DNA of 61,561 nt from Prochlorococcus sp. AG-402-G22 (GTDB taxonomy: Bacteria > Cyanobacteriota > Cyanobacteriia > PCC-6307 > Cyanobiaceae): NCBI GenBank assembly GCA_003217035.1, contig QCHV01000011.1:1-61561 (forward strand). Direction: 5' to 3'. The position numbers and the translations under genes were made by a program. Below, piece after piece: positions 24,245-33,904 of this stretch; the first letter of the stretch is position 1; every line of letters begins with the position of its first letter. Under the pieces are notes generated by a model, which worked only from the letters and a program-made list of their open reading frames with translations, did no database searches and had not been told where the DNA came from.

Positions 24245-24316
24245 TTTAATTGCTAACAAGCCCCTTATATTATCTTGAAGCTCGTTACGCTATAATAAAA
24301 TAAATATATTAAAAAA

Positions 24317-24418
24317 ATGCTATTTACATTTGCCTGGGCATCCCTGGCAGCTATATTTACTTTTTCTATAGCTATGGTTGTATGGGGCAGGAATGGAGAT
24401 GGATCAATCGATTTCTAG
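24317..24418 (+). CDS. petN: cytochrome b6f complex subunit PetN
   Basis: A 33-residue protein, [20 protein letters not shown] then [13 protein letters not shown], matching cyanobacterial and plastid PetN almost residue for residue in build: one membrane helix, then the GRNGDG turn. PetN is a peripheral, stability-determining subunit of the cytochrome b6f complex in the thylakoid, which passes electrons from plastoquinol to plastocyanin. The ATG at 24317 is the only reasonable start. A second frame overlaps its last 20 bases. Confidence 0.95.
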   Translation: MLFTFAWASLAAIFTFSIAMVVWGRNGDGSIDF

Positions 24419-24557
24419 GTATATAGACTTTCTGAGAGGTCTTACGCTTAATTCCTACTTATCATTGTTTTCATTATTACTTCTAATATTTATAACATTA
24501 TCAATTATTTATATATCATATGTAGACTTTAAAGATAAAAGGCGAAAGAAGAAATAA
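24399..24557 (+). CDS. 52-residue membrane ORF overlapping petN
   Basis: The ATG at 24399 lies inside the petN 3' end in another frame, and the ORF ends at TAA 24555-24557. The product is [20 protein letters not shown], a strongly hydrophobic helix ([20 protein letters not shown]) and a basic end [10 protein letters not shown], so one membrane span with the C-terminus cytoplasmic. A GGAG lies just before the start within petN, suggesting translational coupling. It may be an accessory of the b6f complex or simply co-expressed. Confidence 0.55.
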   Translation: MDQSISRYIDFLRGLTLNSYLSLFSLLLLIFITLSIIYISYVDFKDKRRKKK

Positions 24558-24569
24558 TAGATCAACTCT

Positions 24570-25220
24570 TTAAGTTTTGCTCTGCCTCTCCATTCTCCTT
24601 TTTTCATCTTTGATGTTAATTTCTATTAGCTCAAGTGCTTTTACAACCTTGTCTTTGTTTGCTTTGTAAAGGTTAATATCTCTCTGTACCTTTTCTTTTG
24701 AATAGCCCAATTTTTCAGCTAAGTCTAGAGAATCACTAAGGTTATCATTATCATCTTTTTCACTTTCTTTTCCTTGATTAGTTAGAGCATATATGCCTAT
24801 TCCGGCTATTCTTGAATAATGATTCCCTTTAATTATTAGATCGTTTTTATCCCCAGCATTAGAATCCATAAGACTAGTAAGATCTTGTTTGATTTTATTT
24901 ATCGTTTTCTCTGTTGTTAGCTCAATCATCTTATTTGTTGTTTCCGTTATCTTTTCATAAGAAAAACTTGTTGACTTGCATATTGCAGATAAAAGGATAC
25001 TTTTATGAGCCTCTGGCTTATATCCATTTGTAAAATCTTCAAAAATATTTTTTAGACCTAATCCAAAGAGGCCATCCACCTCAAAACCTTCATGGTTATT
25101 GAGTAATGTTAGTTCTACTATTAGTTCATCGACTAACCTTCTATAAACTGCAGGAACTACGAATGGGAATTCCCTGTTGAATATGGTTTTACTTTCAGAA
25201 ACTGTTTTTCTTTCTCCCAA
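24570..25220 (-). CDS. thf1: photosystem II biogenesis protein Thf1/Psb29
   Basis: The 216-residue protein matches Thf1 (Psb29) across its helical core: TVSESKTIFNREFP, VPAVYRRLVDELIVELTLL, GLGLKNIFEDFTNGYKPE, then a coiled C-terminal part (ELIEINIKDEKRRMERQSK). Thf1 acts at the thylakoid and supports PSII assembly, and in cyanobacteria it binds and stabilises FtsH repair complexes; an ftsH gene lies 700 bp away. It is divergent from clpP (75-bp gap). Confidence 0.88.
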   Translation of the reverse strand: MGERKTVSESKTIFNREFPFVVPAVYRRLVDELIVELTLLNNHEGFEVDGLFGLGLKNIFEDFTNGYKPEAHKSILLSAICKSTSFSYEKITETTNKMIELTTEKTINKIKQDLTSLMDSNAGDKNDLIIKGNHYSRIAGIGIYALTNQGKESEKDDNDNLSDSLDLAEKLGYSKEKVQRDINLYKANKDKVVKALELIEINIKDEKRRMERQSKT

Positions 25221-25295
25221 TTTTTTTATTTAATTCTTAAAAGACCATAGCTCTATAAGATAGCCCGCTAATATCGTGGAAACCGATCAACTTTC

Positions 25296-25886
25296 ATGAT
25301 CCCAATAGTTATAGAAGAAACTGGCCGAGGAGAAAGAGCCTTTGATATTTATTCTCGACTTTTAAGAGAGCGAATTATTTTCCTTGGAGAACAAGTCACA
25401 AGTGATTCTGCTAATAGAATCGTTGCTCAGCTTCTTTTTTTAGAGGCGGAAGATCCAGATAAGGACATTTTCTTATATATAAACTCCCCTGGAGGATCTG
25501 TTTACGATGGCTTGGGTATCTTTGACACGATCCAGCATGTAAAGCCCGATGTACATACTGTTTGCGTAGGTTTGGCCGCTAGCATGGGAGCTTTTCTCTT
25601 GTGCTCAGGAGCTAAAGGCAAAAGAAGTAGTTTAAAACATTCTCGAATCATGATTCACCAACCTTTAGGTGGAGCAAGGGGACAGGCAAGTGATATACGG
25701 ATACAGGCTGATGAAATACTTTATTTAAAGAATCGATTAAACAAAGAACTTTCTGAGCGTACTGGACAGTCAATTGAAACTGTTTCGCAGGATACTGACA
25801 GGGATTTCTATATGTCTCCGGACGAAGCTGTTAAATATGGAATAATTGATAACGTTTTAAACAAAAGGCCAATTAATATTGTTTAA
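25296..25886 (+). CDS. clpP: ATP-dependent Clp protease proteolytic subunit
   Basis: A 196-residue ClpP serine peptidase. The catalytic triad fits the family positions: Ser96 in GLAASMGAF, His121 in [10 protein letters not shown] and Asp170 in QDTDRDF. The N-terminal axial loop ([20 protein letters not shown]) and heptamer-forming handle region are intact. It degrades unfolded substrates delivered by ClpX or ClpC in the cytoplasm. Cyanobacteria have several ClpP/ClpR paralogues, so the paralogue number is left open. It converges on ftsH (30-bp gap). Confidence 0.95.
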   Translation: MIPIVIEETGRGERAFDIYSRLLRERIIFLGEQVTSDSANRIVAQLLFLEAEDPDKDIFLYINSPGGSVYDGLGIFDTIQHVKPDVHTVCVGLAASMGAFLLCSGAKGKRSSLKHSRIMIHQPLGGARGQASDIRIQADEILYLKNRLNKELSERTGQSIETVSQDTDRDFYMSPDEAVKYGIIDNVLNKRPINIV

Positions 25887-25916
25887 TTAATGCAAATAAT
25901 TTTGTAGTTTTGTTTT

Positions 25917-27806
25917 TTAACTTGCTGGTATAGAGCAAAATTCGGAGAGTACACTCCTAAACTCTTCTCCATCCATAGTTTCTTTTTCTACAAGTATATC
26001 TACAAGTTTATCCATAGCAATTTTGTGCTTGTTAATAATTTGAAGTGTCTCTTTATAACATTCTTTTACGATTAATCTAACCTGATTATCTATTTGTTTT
26101 GCAATGGCATCTGATATATCGTTTCTTGTCATTAGATCCCTACCAATAAAGACTTCTTGAGAGCTATTGTCTAGAGAAATTGGACCTAAATTGCTCATTC
26201 CAAATTTAGTTACCATTTGTCTCGCCATAGAAGCTACTTGTTGAATATCTCCTCCAGCCCCTGTAGTAACTTCGCCATGTCCAAAAATTACATCTTCAGC
26301 AGCTCTCCCTCCTAAGGCACCCATGATTCTTGCTTTTAATTGAGATTTACTAACTAAAGTTTGGTCTTCATCTGGTGAAAACCAGGTGAGTCCCTTTGCT
26401 TGTCCTCTTGGTATTAATGTTACTTTTTGAACTGGATCATGATCTTTGACCAGTGTTCCAATTATTGCGTGACCAACTTCGTGATAAGCAATTAGCCTTT
26501 TACTCCTTCCATCAGTTAGTGGCTGACCTTCCATTCCTGCAATTATTCTATCTACAGCATCATCTATTTCTGCTGTCCCAATGCAGTCTTTTCTCCTGCG
26601 TGCTGTAAGAATTGCTGCTTCATTCATTAAGTTTGCTAAGTCAGCCCCCGTAAAACCTGGGGTTCTTCGCGCAACGTCTTCAAGTGAAAGAACGTTATCT
26701 AATTTTTTGTTTCTTGAATGAACTTCTAATATTGAAAGTCTTCCTTTTATATCAGGGGCCTCAACAGATACTTGTCGATCAAATCTTCCTGGCCTCATTA
26801 AAGCTGAGTCAAGAACATCAGGCCTATTTGTGGCAGCGATAATTATTATTCCGCTATTACCTTCGAAACCATCCATCTCTGTAAGCAATTGATTCAAAGT
26901 TTGTTCCCTTTCATCATTGCCCCCTCCAATTCCTGCTCCACGCTGTCTTCCTACAGCATCAATCTCATCGATAAAGATTAAGCAGGGACTATTCTCTTTT
27001 GCACGTTTAAATAAATCTCTTACTCTGCTTGCCCCAACTCCAACAAACATTTCTACAAATTCTGATCCTGAGAGAGAAAAGAATGGAACACCTGCTTCCC
27101 CCGCAATAGCTTTAGCAAGAAGTGTTTTTCCAGTTCCTGGAGGACCTACTAAAAGAACACCTCTGGGTATTTTTGCGCCTACAGATGTAAACCTTTCTGG
27201 CTGTTTTAAAAAAGTAACCACTTCTTCAAGATCTTGCTTCGCTTCGTTTACGCCTGCTACATCATCGAATTTGACACCTGTATCAGCTTCCATCGCAAAC
27301 CTTGCTTTGGTTTTGCCAAATTGCATTGCTTGACCAGGTCCTCCTGGCATTGAATTTGATCTTCTAGCAAGAAAAACAAGTCCAACAATTAGCAAAATTG
27401 GAAATATAAGGTTTCCTATTAAGCCAAGTGCTGGAGGAGTTGTTTTCGCTTGGTGTATGTCAAAGCTTATGCCTTCTTCTTTTAATTTATTAATTAGTTC
27501 TGGAGCCAGGCCAGGTAGATCAACTCTTATTCTTTGAACTCTGTTGTCTAGTTCTGGATCAATTGCCTCTATTACTGCATTTGTTCCACCGTCGTATATG
27601 TCCACAGCAGTAACTCGACCTGAGTTTATATAGTCCATAAAGCGTCCATAGCTCATTCTTGAAACAGCAGAATTTCTTGATGCAATTGATGTATTGGCTT
27701 GATTAATAGAGCTTGTTCCACTATTACCCAAAATTTGCCAGCTAATTAGGACTACCATTCCAATTGGCAGCAACCAAAGAAGTATTAGCCTTAACCTTTG
27801 ATTCAT
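25917..27806 (-). CDS. ftsH: ATP-dependent zinc metalloprotease FtsH
   Basis: The 629-residue protein has the FtsH layout: two membrane helices (about 7-26 and 128-147) around a periplasmic or lumenal loop, then an AAA module with Walker A GPPGTGKT (221-228), Walker B LIFIDEID (276-283), and the SRH region, and a peptidase domain with the zinc motif HEVGH (442-446). In cyanobacteria FtsH heterohexamers extract damaged D1 from photosystem II; nearby thf1 is a partner of that pathway. Length is normal. Confidence 0.97.
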   Translation of the reverse strand: MNQRLRLILLWLLPIGMVVLISWQILGNSGTSSINQANTSIASRNSAVSRMSYGRFMDYINSGRVTAVDIYDGGTNAVIEAIDPELDNRVQRIRVDLPGLAPELINKLKEEGISFDIHQAKTTPPALGLIGNLIFPILLIVGLVFLARRSNSMPGGPGQAMQFGKTKARFAMEADTGVKFDDVAGVNEAKQDLEEVVTFLKQPERFTSVGAKIPRGVLLVGPPGTGKTLLAKAIAGEAGVPFFSLSGSEFVEMFVGVGASRVRDLFKRAKENSPCLIFIDEIDAVGRQRGAGIGGGNDEREQTLNQLLTEMDGFEGNSGIIIIAATNRPDVLDSALMRPGRFDRQVSVEAPDIKGRLSILEVHSRNKKLDNVLSLEDVARRTPGFTGADLANLMNEAAILTARRRKDCIGTAEIDDAVDRIIAGMEGQPLTDGRSKRLIAYHEVGHAIIGTLVKDHDPVQKVTLIPRGQAKGLTWFSPDEDQTLVSKSQLKARIMGALGGRAAEDVIFGHGEVTTGAGGDIQQVASMARQMVTKFGMSNLGPISLDNSSQEVFIGRDLMTRNDISDAIAKQIDNQVRLIVKECYKETLQIINKHKIAMDKLVDILVEKETMDGEEFRSVLSEFCSIPAS

Positions 27807-27909
27807 GAATTAAGCGAATTTTTTACATTGTAAAAGGATATAAGGCCTAACCGTTGATTTTTCATTTCTTTTTTGTATAAAACTAGATACCTTCTAATCA
27901 TAAAAGGTT

Positions 27910-29139
27910 TTATAAGCTTCGTAGAGCAACAATGGGATCCAACTTTGCGGCTCTTCGGGCTGGTAAGACTCCAAAAATTAATCCAATTGACCCTGATAGA
28001 GAAACTGTTAATAAAACAATTCTTGAACCTATTTGCGCTGGAAGTGGAGACACTAAGGCAATGAAGCCTATTGAACCTACCCCTACCAATATCCCTATCA
28101 CACCTCCAAAGATTGATAAAATAAGAGATTCGATAAGGAATTGATTTAAAATATCGCTACTCCTAGCTCCCAATGCTTTTCTTAAGCCTATTTCTTCTGT
28201 CCTTTCGCTTACAGATACAAGCATAATGTTCATTATCCCAATACCTCCGACTATTAACGAGATACCTCCTATTGCTGCTAACATTAATGTTAAACCACTT
28301 GTAATTGTAGAAACTATATTTAATGCATCTTTTTGAGATCTAACTGCAAAGTCATCGTCTTTAGTTATCTTATGTCTTTGCCTTAATAAATTTGTTATTT
28401 GAAATTTTGCAGGATTGATGGATTGTTCATCTTTTGCTTCTATACTTATGAAGCTTAGACTGATACCATAAGTAGGATCTTTTCCTGTAATACGATTAAC
28501 CATTGTTGAGAGTGGTATATAAACATTTTTATCTTGATTGTTTCCAAATACAGCTCCTTTAGGTTGCATTACTCCAACAATTTCAAAAGATTGATCTTTT
28601 ATCCTTATCCTCTTACCAATGGCGATATTTTTTTGAAAAAGATCATTATTTAGGTCTGATCCGATTATAGAAATATTCCTAGATGATTTTAAGTCTTCGT
28701 CCGTTATAAACCTTCCATTGGCTATATCAAAACTCCTTACTTGTAAAAAATCAGGTGTTACTCCAACTATAGAAGAACTAAAACTTTTAGATTTGTATTG
28801 AACTACTTCATTAGATGAAATTTGAGGAGCAACCCTTTTAACAGAGGGGACTTGATTCATTATTGCTTCAGAATCCTTTAAAACTAAATTCTTTGGGAAT
28901 GCAACACCTCTTCTTCTAGTGTCGTTATTTCCCGGGACAACAAAAAGTACATTTGCTCCTAAATTACTAAGTTGATTTGATGCTAGTTTTTGCGCACCTT
29001 TTCCTACTCCAACAAGTGTTATAACAGAAGCATTACCTATTACAATTCCTAGCATTGTCAATAAACTTCTTAGTTTATTTGACTTAAGAGTCCTTACAGA
29101 CATTAGTAATGTTTCTCTTAGAGAGACCTTTCTTGGCAT
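27910..29139 (-). CDS. MacB/FtsX-like ABC transporter permease
   Basis: A 409-residue permease. One N-terminal helix (SLLTMLGIVIGNASVITLVG, about 25-44), a large extracytoplasmic MacB-PCD-type domain (FVVPGNN..., up to about 285) and three C-terminal helices (LMLAAIGGISLIVGGIGIMN, FLIESLILSIFGGVIGILVG, GSIGLIFGVLPARRAAKLDP). The last motif, ARRAAKLDPI.ALR, is the family hallmark. Such permeases need an ABC ATPase and often a periplasmic adaptor; neither is adjacent, so partners lie elsewhere. Substrate unknown. It is 10 bp downstream of pyk on the same strand. Confidence 0.88.
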   Translation of the reverse strand: MPRKVSLRETLLMSVRTLKSNKLRSLLTMLGIVIGNASVITLVGVGKGAQKLASNQLSNLGANVLFVVPGNNDTRRRGVAFPKNLVLKDSEAIMNQVPSVKRVAPQISSNEVVQYKSKSFSSSIVGVTPDFLQVRSFDIANGRFITDEDLKSSRNISIIGSDLNNDLFQKNIAIGKRIRIKDQSFEIVGVMQPKGAVFGNNQDKNVYIPLSTMVNRITGKDPTYGISLSFISIEAKDEQSINPAKFQITNLLRQRHKITKDDDFAVRSQKDALNIVSTITSGLTLMLAAIGGISLIVGGIGIMNIMLVSVSERTEEIGLRKALGARSSDILNQFLIESLILSIFGGVIGILVGVGSIGFIALVSPLPAQIGSRIVLLTVSLSGSIGLIFGVLPARRAAKLDPIVALRSL

Positions 29140-29149
29140 AAGACTATTG

Positions 29150-30904
29150 CTATAACCTTGATGATATATTTATATTTCTTCCCCTAATGATTGAGCCTTC
29201 ATTTAATATCAAGGAAACTATATCGCCATCTTTTAGGATTTCACATGCCCTGTCAACTTGAGATATTGTAGGTAGTGACTTTTCCACATTATTATTTACT
29301 TGTCCTTCATAAATAAGACCAGCTGCATATTTTATTTGCTCTTCAAAATTATTTATTTTTCCAGGTATAACTATTATATCGCCATGCTCAATATTTCTAA
29401 GCTCTTGAGGATCTTTTATTACTTTAACTTTGCCACTGATTGTTGCATTGCCTATTGACTTACCTCTTGCAATAACATCACTAACGATTCCAACTTTGAT
29501 TAGATCAGTTGATCCGCTTACTCCACTTATTGTTCCTGCTGTTTGAACCACCAGATCTCCAGGTTTTAAAATACCTCTTTTCTTTGCGATTTCCATTGCC
29601 AAACTAAATGTTTTGGTTGTAGTTTCTTGTGTTTGAACTACTAAAGGCATTACTCCCCATGCTAACTGAAGTCTTCTAGCAACATCTGGTTCATTTGTTA
29701 TAGCTAAAACAGGTGTTGGTGGACGGAATTTACTGACATTGTGAGCTGTTGAACCGCTCTTAGTTAATGGCAATATTGCGGAAGCATTTAATTGCCTTGC
29801 AATAGAACTAACTGCTGCACTAATCGCATTTGGGATAGTGCTGGAAATATGACTTTCTAAGGCTCTTTGTGGATAATCTTTTTCAATTCTTTTGGCTATC
29901 GTTGCCATTGTTTTCACAGCTTCTATTGGATAGTCTCCAACGGCAGTTTCATTAGAAAGCATAACTGCATCTGTTCCATCCAATATTGCATTTGCAACAT
30001 CACTTACTTCTGCTCTTGTTGGCCTTGGACTTGATGCCATCGAATCGAGCATTTGTGTTGCAGTAATAATTGGAATTCCAAGACTATTTGACTTTTTAAT
30101 TAATTCCTTTTGTATCAATGGAACTTCCTCTGCAGGTACCTCTACACCCAAATCTCCTCTAGCAACCATAACGCCATCGCATAATTCAAGAATCGAATCC
30201 ATTTGATCTATAGCTTCAAATTTTTCAATTTTTGCAACTACTGGAGTTGAAAATCCATGTTCTCTAATTAATCTTTTAATTTCTTGCATGTCTTCTGGAT
30301 TTCTAACAAAACTAAGAGCAATCCAGTCAACACCTTGGGAAAGACCAAATGCAAGATCTGTTTTATCTTTATCTGTTAAAGCATTGATGGATAGTTGAAC
30401 ATCAGGAAAATTCACCCCTTTATTATTTGAAAGTATTCCTCCAACCACAACTTTACATTTAAGAGCATCATTTTTTCTGTCTATACTCTCAACTACCATT
30501 TCCACCCTTCCGTCGTCTAAAAGTACTCTTTTGTTTATAGATACTTCTTTAATTAGCCTTTCATATGTCACATTCGCAATGTTCTGATTGCATTCTGTTT
30601 TTTTAGATGTTAGTAGAAAGGTATCTCCTTTCTCTAATTTTATAGGCCCATCTACAAACCTACCCAATCTGATTTTGGGACCTTGCAAGTCTTGGAGAAT
30701 CCCTATCTTTACTCCTAGATCAAATTCCACTTTTCTTATGGTTTCAATTCTCTTTGCATGCTCTTTATGATCACCATGAGAAAAATTAAGTCTAAAAGTT
30801 GTTGCACCAGCTTCTACTAGCTCAGACATGCTTTTATAGCTTTCAGTTGCTGGCCCAATGGTGGCAACTATTTTTGTCCTTCTGTCAAGAGTTATTTTTG
30901 TCAT
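29150..30904 (-). CDS. pyk: pyruvate kinase
   Basis: The 584-residue enzyme converts PEP and ADP to pyruvate and ATP. Seen: TKIVATIGPATESYKSM at the N-terminus, LNFSHGDH, LQDLQGPKIRLG, the signature VVAKIEKFEA with catalytic Lys, VARGDLGVEVP and ATQMLDSM. After the standard ~475-residue core there is an extra C-terminal domain (GNATISGKVKVIKDPQEL, EHGDIIVIPG), a PEP-utiliser-like swivelling domain found in many cyanobacterial and Bacillus-type enzymes. Its role here is not clear. It sits upstream of the permease gene. Confidence 0.96.
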   Translation of the reverse strand: MTKITLDRRTKIVATIGPATESYKSMSELVEAGATTFRLNFSHGDHKEHAKRIETIRKVEFDLGVKIGILQDLQGPKIRLGRFVDGPIKLEKGDTFLLTSKKTECNQNIANVTYERLIKEVSINKRVLLDDGRVEMVVESIDRKNDALKCKVVVGGILSNNKGVNFPDVQLSINALTDKDKTDLAFGLSQGVDWIALSFVRNPEDMQEIKRLIREHGFSTPVVAKIEKFEAIDQMDSILELCDGVMVARGDLGVEVPAEEVPLIQKELIKKSNSLGIPIITATQMLDSMASSPRPTRAEVSDVANAILDGTDAVMLSNETAVGDYPIEAVKTMATIAKRIEKDYPQRALESHISSTIPNAISAAVSSIARQLNASAILPLTKSGSTAHNVSKFRPPTPVLAITNEPDVARRLQLAWGVMPLVVQTQETTTKTFSLAMEIAKKRGILKPGDLVVQTAGTISGVSGSTDLIKVGIVSDVIARGKSIGNATISGKVKVIKDPQELRNIEHGDIIVIPGKINNFEEQIKYAAGLIYEGQVNNNVEKSLPTISQVDRACEILKDGDIVSLILNEGSIIRGRNINISSRL

Positions 30905-30982
30905 TAGAGGGACCTTTCATATTCAAAAAAATAACACTTTGCGAGCACTGTTAAGTCCTTTTTGCTTATCTAACTCCTTATC

Positions 30983-31312
30983 ATGAACCTTAATCAGTAT
31001 CAAGACAAATCCAGAGAGACAGCTCTTTACCCAAATATGGGTAACAATCCCATATACCCTACGTTAGGCCTTGTAGGGGAAGCGGGAGAAGTGGCAGATA
31101 AGGTTAAAAAGGTCTTGAGAGATGATAATGGAGTATTTACTTCTGATGTCAGACAGTCAATAAAATACGAATTAGGAGATGTGCTCTGGTATGTCTCTCA
31201 ATTGGCAAATGAATTAGGATATGAGCTTGAGGAAGTGGCAATTGCAAATTTAGATAAACTCTCAAATAGAGCAAAAAGAGGCAAAATAAAAGGTAGTGGA
31301 GACGATAGGTAA
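30983..31312 (+). CDS. MazG-like nucleotide pyrophosphohydrolase
   Basis: A 109-residue all-alpha NTP pyrophosphohydrolase. The metal-binding acidic motif is clear: GLVGEAGEVADKVKKVLRD (E-x-x-E type) and, 40 residues on, KYELGDVLWYVSQLANELG (E-x-x-D). This MazG/iMazG arrangement cleaves non-canonical or surplus NTPs to NMP and PPi. The single-domain length is typical of the housecleaning subfamily rather than of full MazG. The gene is divergent from pyk and followed by a gap before the convergent YggT gene. Confidence 0.85.
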   Translation: MNLNQYQDKSRETALYPNMGNNPIYPTLGLVGEAGEVADKVKKVLRDDNGVFTSDVRQSIKYELGDVLWYVSQLANELGYELEEVAIANLDKLSNRAKRGKIKGSGDDR

Positions 31313-31335
31313 ATAGATTTTTATTGGTTCCTTTT

Positions 31336-31650
31336 TTAGGAGTAATAATTCAGAATGCTGCTATTTAAAAAGGCAAATCTTACATTGTTAATTAGGCTCG
31401 TAAGTAAATTAAGTACAACAAATGCAAGTATTGGAGATATGTCTAGTGTTCCCAGTGGGGGTATTATTCCTCTGAACAGATTCAGATAAGGATCAGTTAT
31501 GGCACTTATGTTGCTAAGAATTGGGTTTGACCAATCAAGGTTGGGGAACCAAGTTAGTAATACTCTAATAATTAATATGTAGGAGTATATCAAGAGTGTC
31601 TGACTTAAAACTCCAAAAATATTGGAAATAATTGTTGCGGCCATACCCAT
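31336..31650 (-). CDS. YggT family membrane protein (Ycf19-like)
   Basis: A 104-residue membrane protein with two hydrophobic helices (about 10-30, FGVLSQTLLIYSYILIIRVL, and 70-92, ISPILAFVVLNLLTSLINNV) flanking a conserved loop with LTWFPNLDWSNPI and DPYLNLFRGIIPPLG. This is the YggT/Ycf19 signature; in cyanobacteria and plastids the family has been linked to septum and thylakoid organisation, but the mechanism is not settled. It lies just downstream of scpB on the same strand, a cell-cycle context. Confidence 0.9.
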   Translation of the reverse strand: MGMAATIISNIFGVLSQTLLIYSYILIIRVLLTWFPNLDWSNPILSNISAITDPYLNLFRGIIPPLGTLDISPILAFVVLNLLTSLINNVRFAFLNSSILNYYS

Positions 31651-31668
31651 AATGATATTTGATTTATA

Positions 31669-32130
31669 TTAAGCCACTTTTTGGGTGTCTGTAGCTTGAA
31701 TATCAGGAAGCACTGAGAATGTTCTATGAAATTTCTCTGAAAGGGTTAACCAATAAGATCTTCCTTCGCGTTGTCGCTTCCTTTCTACAAAATCTTTTTC
31801 AACAAGTTCTTTAATGTGCTCATATGCACTTGACCCTCTTAGATCAACAAGTTCTGACTGGAGAATTCTTTTCTTAAGGGCAATTGTTCCAAGGGTTCTT
31901 AATGTTGCGCCTGTCATATCTACTGGTAAAAGATTCTTTACTAAACCACCTAGTCCAATCTTTAGTTGAAGGCTATACCTGCCATTTTTTTCATGAATCT
32001 CAAGTGCTGTATCCCTTTGTGAATATCCAGCCATTAAGGCAAATAGTGCTTCTTCAATCTGCTTTTCTGTTTCGTTAACACATTCTGACATCTCGAGTAT
32101 GGTTAGAGGCTTCCCTTTCAGATAGAGCAC
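31669..32130 (-). CDS. scpB: segregation and condensation protein ScpB (start uncertain)
   Basis: ScpB partners ScpA and SMC in the bacterial condensin complex. The winged-helix pattern is clear: YLKGKPLTILEMSEC, IEEALFALMAGYSQRDTAL, LGTIALKKRILQSELVDLRG and HIKELVEKDFVERKRQREG. Using GTG 32130 gives 153 residues, but codons just upstream encode SLPAKLEA, the expected family N-terminus (typically xLxARLEAxLYLKG). No ATG, GTG or TTG is in frame in that stretch before the ilvA end, so the true start may be a rare ATA/ATT/ATC codon between 32150 and 32240, or the gene is damaged. Lacks nothing else. Confidence 0.85.
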   Translation of the reverse strand: MLYLKGKPLTILEMSECVNETEKQIEEALFALMAGYSQRDTALEIHEKNGRYSLQLKIGLGGLVKNLLPVDMTGATLRTLGTIALKKRILQSELVDLRGSSAYEHIKELVEKDFVERKRQREGRSYWLTLSEKFHRTFSVLPDIQATDTQKVA

Positions 32131-32240
32131 AGCTTCTAGCTTTGCCGGTAATGAGATGTCTATAACGACATCATGCTCAAATGATGTTTTGTCTGTTTTG
32201 ATGACAGTAAACGCAATTTGATACTTGAAAAATAACTTGA

Positions 32241-33785
32241 TTATCCGTTCTGTGCACCTAAAAAGAGTTCATATGCTGGATTTTTTGTTTCTTCCCAGCT
32301 TTTATAACCAATTTCACGGAGAAATGTCTCCCAGTTAGATATGTCCCTTTCTTCAACAAGTACTCCAATAACTATTCTCCCAATATCAGCTCCGTGATTT
32401 CTGTAATGAAAGATGCTTATGCTCCACTCAGGTTTCATGCTGTTTACAAAACGCATTAGAGCGCCTGGTTTTTCCGGAAACTCAAAACGATATAGAAGTT
32501 CTTTTACCACGGGATTATATGAATTATCTTTCACAATTGGTAGTCTTCCGCCAACCATATGCCGTAAATGGACTTTTGCTAGTTCATCATTGCTTAGGTC
32601 TAAGCATTTGTATTTTTGCGATTGTATTTTTTCAATCAATTCCTCTTTATCTTTACTTCCCTTGACTTCTATGCCCATAAATATTTGTGCATTATTTCCT
32701 CCTGACATTCGATAGCTGAATTCTGTAAGACTTCTTTTGCCTATTAACTTGCATAGTTGTCTTAGACTTCCAACTTTTTCTGGAATTTCAACTGCAAACA
32801 TAGCTTCTCTTTCTTCTCCTAATTCTGCTCTTTCTGCTACAAATCTAAGCCTTTCAAAATTCATATTTGCACCGCAGGCTATTGCAACTAGGCTTTTCCC
32901 CCTTAGCTTTCGATTTGCGACATCTGACTTAAGGCCTGCTATTGCTAAAGCTCCAGCAGGTTCAAGTATGGATCTTGTATCTTCAAAAACATCTTTTATT
33001 GCAGCGCATATTTCATCTGTGTTAACAGTAATCATTCTGTCTACGCATTTCTTTGCTAGGTCAAATGTGTTTTTTCCGACTTGTTTAACAGCAACTCCAT
33101 CAGCGAATAGTCCAACATCTTTTAGCTCAATTCTTCTTCCTTCCTTAAGTGATTCTGTCATAGCTGCAGCTTCTTTTGGTTCCACTCCAATAATTTCTAC
33201 ATCTGGCCAAAGACTTTTTACGTAAGCTCCAACTCCAGCTATTAAGCCTCCTCCTCCAACTGCAATATATATAGCGTTTGGTGGAGTTTCTATCTGTGAA
33301 AGAATTTCTCTTCCAATAGTTCCTTGCCCAGCAATAACTTCTTCATCGTCAAAAGGGTGAATAAATGTCAGCCCATCTTGATTGCTAATTCTTTTAGCTT
33401 CCTCGTAAGCTTCATCGTATGTATCTCCGTGGAGAATTACTTCTGCTTTTAGTTGTTTTACAGCAGATATTTTCATTTCTGGTGTCGTTAGAGGCATTAC
33501 AATTACTGCCTTGCAATTCAAATAAGAAGCACTTAAAGCAACTCCTTGAGCATGATTTCCTGCACTTGACGCGACAACTCCCTTCTTTAATTCCTCTTCC
33601 TTCAACTGAGACATTCGGTTATAGGCCCCTCTTAACTTGAAAGAGAACACAGGTTGTAGGTCTTCTCTTTTTAGCCAAATAAAATTTTGAAGCCTATTGG
33701 TAAGATTTTCTGCTTTTTCTAAGGGTGTCTCTATCGCCACATCGTAGACGCGAGCCCTTAGTATTTTTTTCAAATAGTGCTCCAT
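32241..33785 (-). CDS. ilvA: threonine ammonia-lyase, biosynthetic
   Basis: A 514-residue PLP enzyme turning threonine into 2-oxobutanoate, the first step of isoleucine synthesis. The PLP Lys is in FSFKLRGAYNRM (about residue 50), with SAGNHAQGVALS and the glycine loop VGGGGLIAGVG. Two C-terminal ACT-like regulatory domains (about 330-420 and 425-510, each with a GxLRxxxxxx start such as VGSLRQLCKLIG and PGALMRFVNSMK) give isoleucine/valine feedback control. Length matches the two-domain E. coli type. The gene is divergent from dxs. Confidence 0.95.
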   Translation of the reverse strand: MEHYLKKILRARVYDVAIETPLEKAENLTNRLQNFIWLKREDLQPVFSFKLRGAYNRMSQLKEEELKKGVVASSAGNHAQGVALSASYLNCKAVIVMPLTTPEMKISAVKQLKAEVILHGDTYDEAYEEAKRISNQDGLTFIHPFDDEEVIAGQGTIGREILSQIETPPNAIYIAVGGGGLIAGVGAYVKSLWPDVEIIGVEPKEAAAMTESLKEGRRIELKDVGLFADGVAVKQVGKNTFDLAKKCVDRMITVNTDEICAAIKDVFEDTRSILEPAGALAIAGLKSDVANRKLRGKSLVAIACGANMNFERLRFVAERAELGEEREAMFAVEIPEKVGSLRQLCKLIGKRSLTEFSYRMSGGNNAQIFMGIEVKGSKDKEELIEKIQSQKYKCLDLSNDELAKVHLRHMVGGRLPIVKDNSYNPVVKELLYRFEFPEKPGALMRFVNSMKPEWSISIFHYRNHGADIGRIVIGVLVEERDISNWETFLREIGYKSWEETKNPAYELFLGAQNG

Positions 33786-33904
33786 AACTTGATTATGCCA
33801 ATTCTTAGGCTTGTTTGTATTTTTATATTCAATTTTCGATTAAGTAAGATTTTGATCGAAAGTAGGTATGACCTCGTAGATTGTATCTAATACATTTAAA
33901 GGTT

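Noticed and set aside
26917-27333. Plus-strand 138-codon frame over ftsH
   Set aside because: Shadow of a strongly conserved gene; no independent motif or start context.
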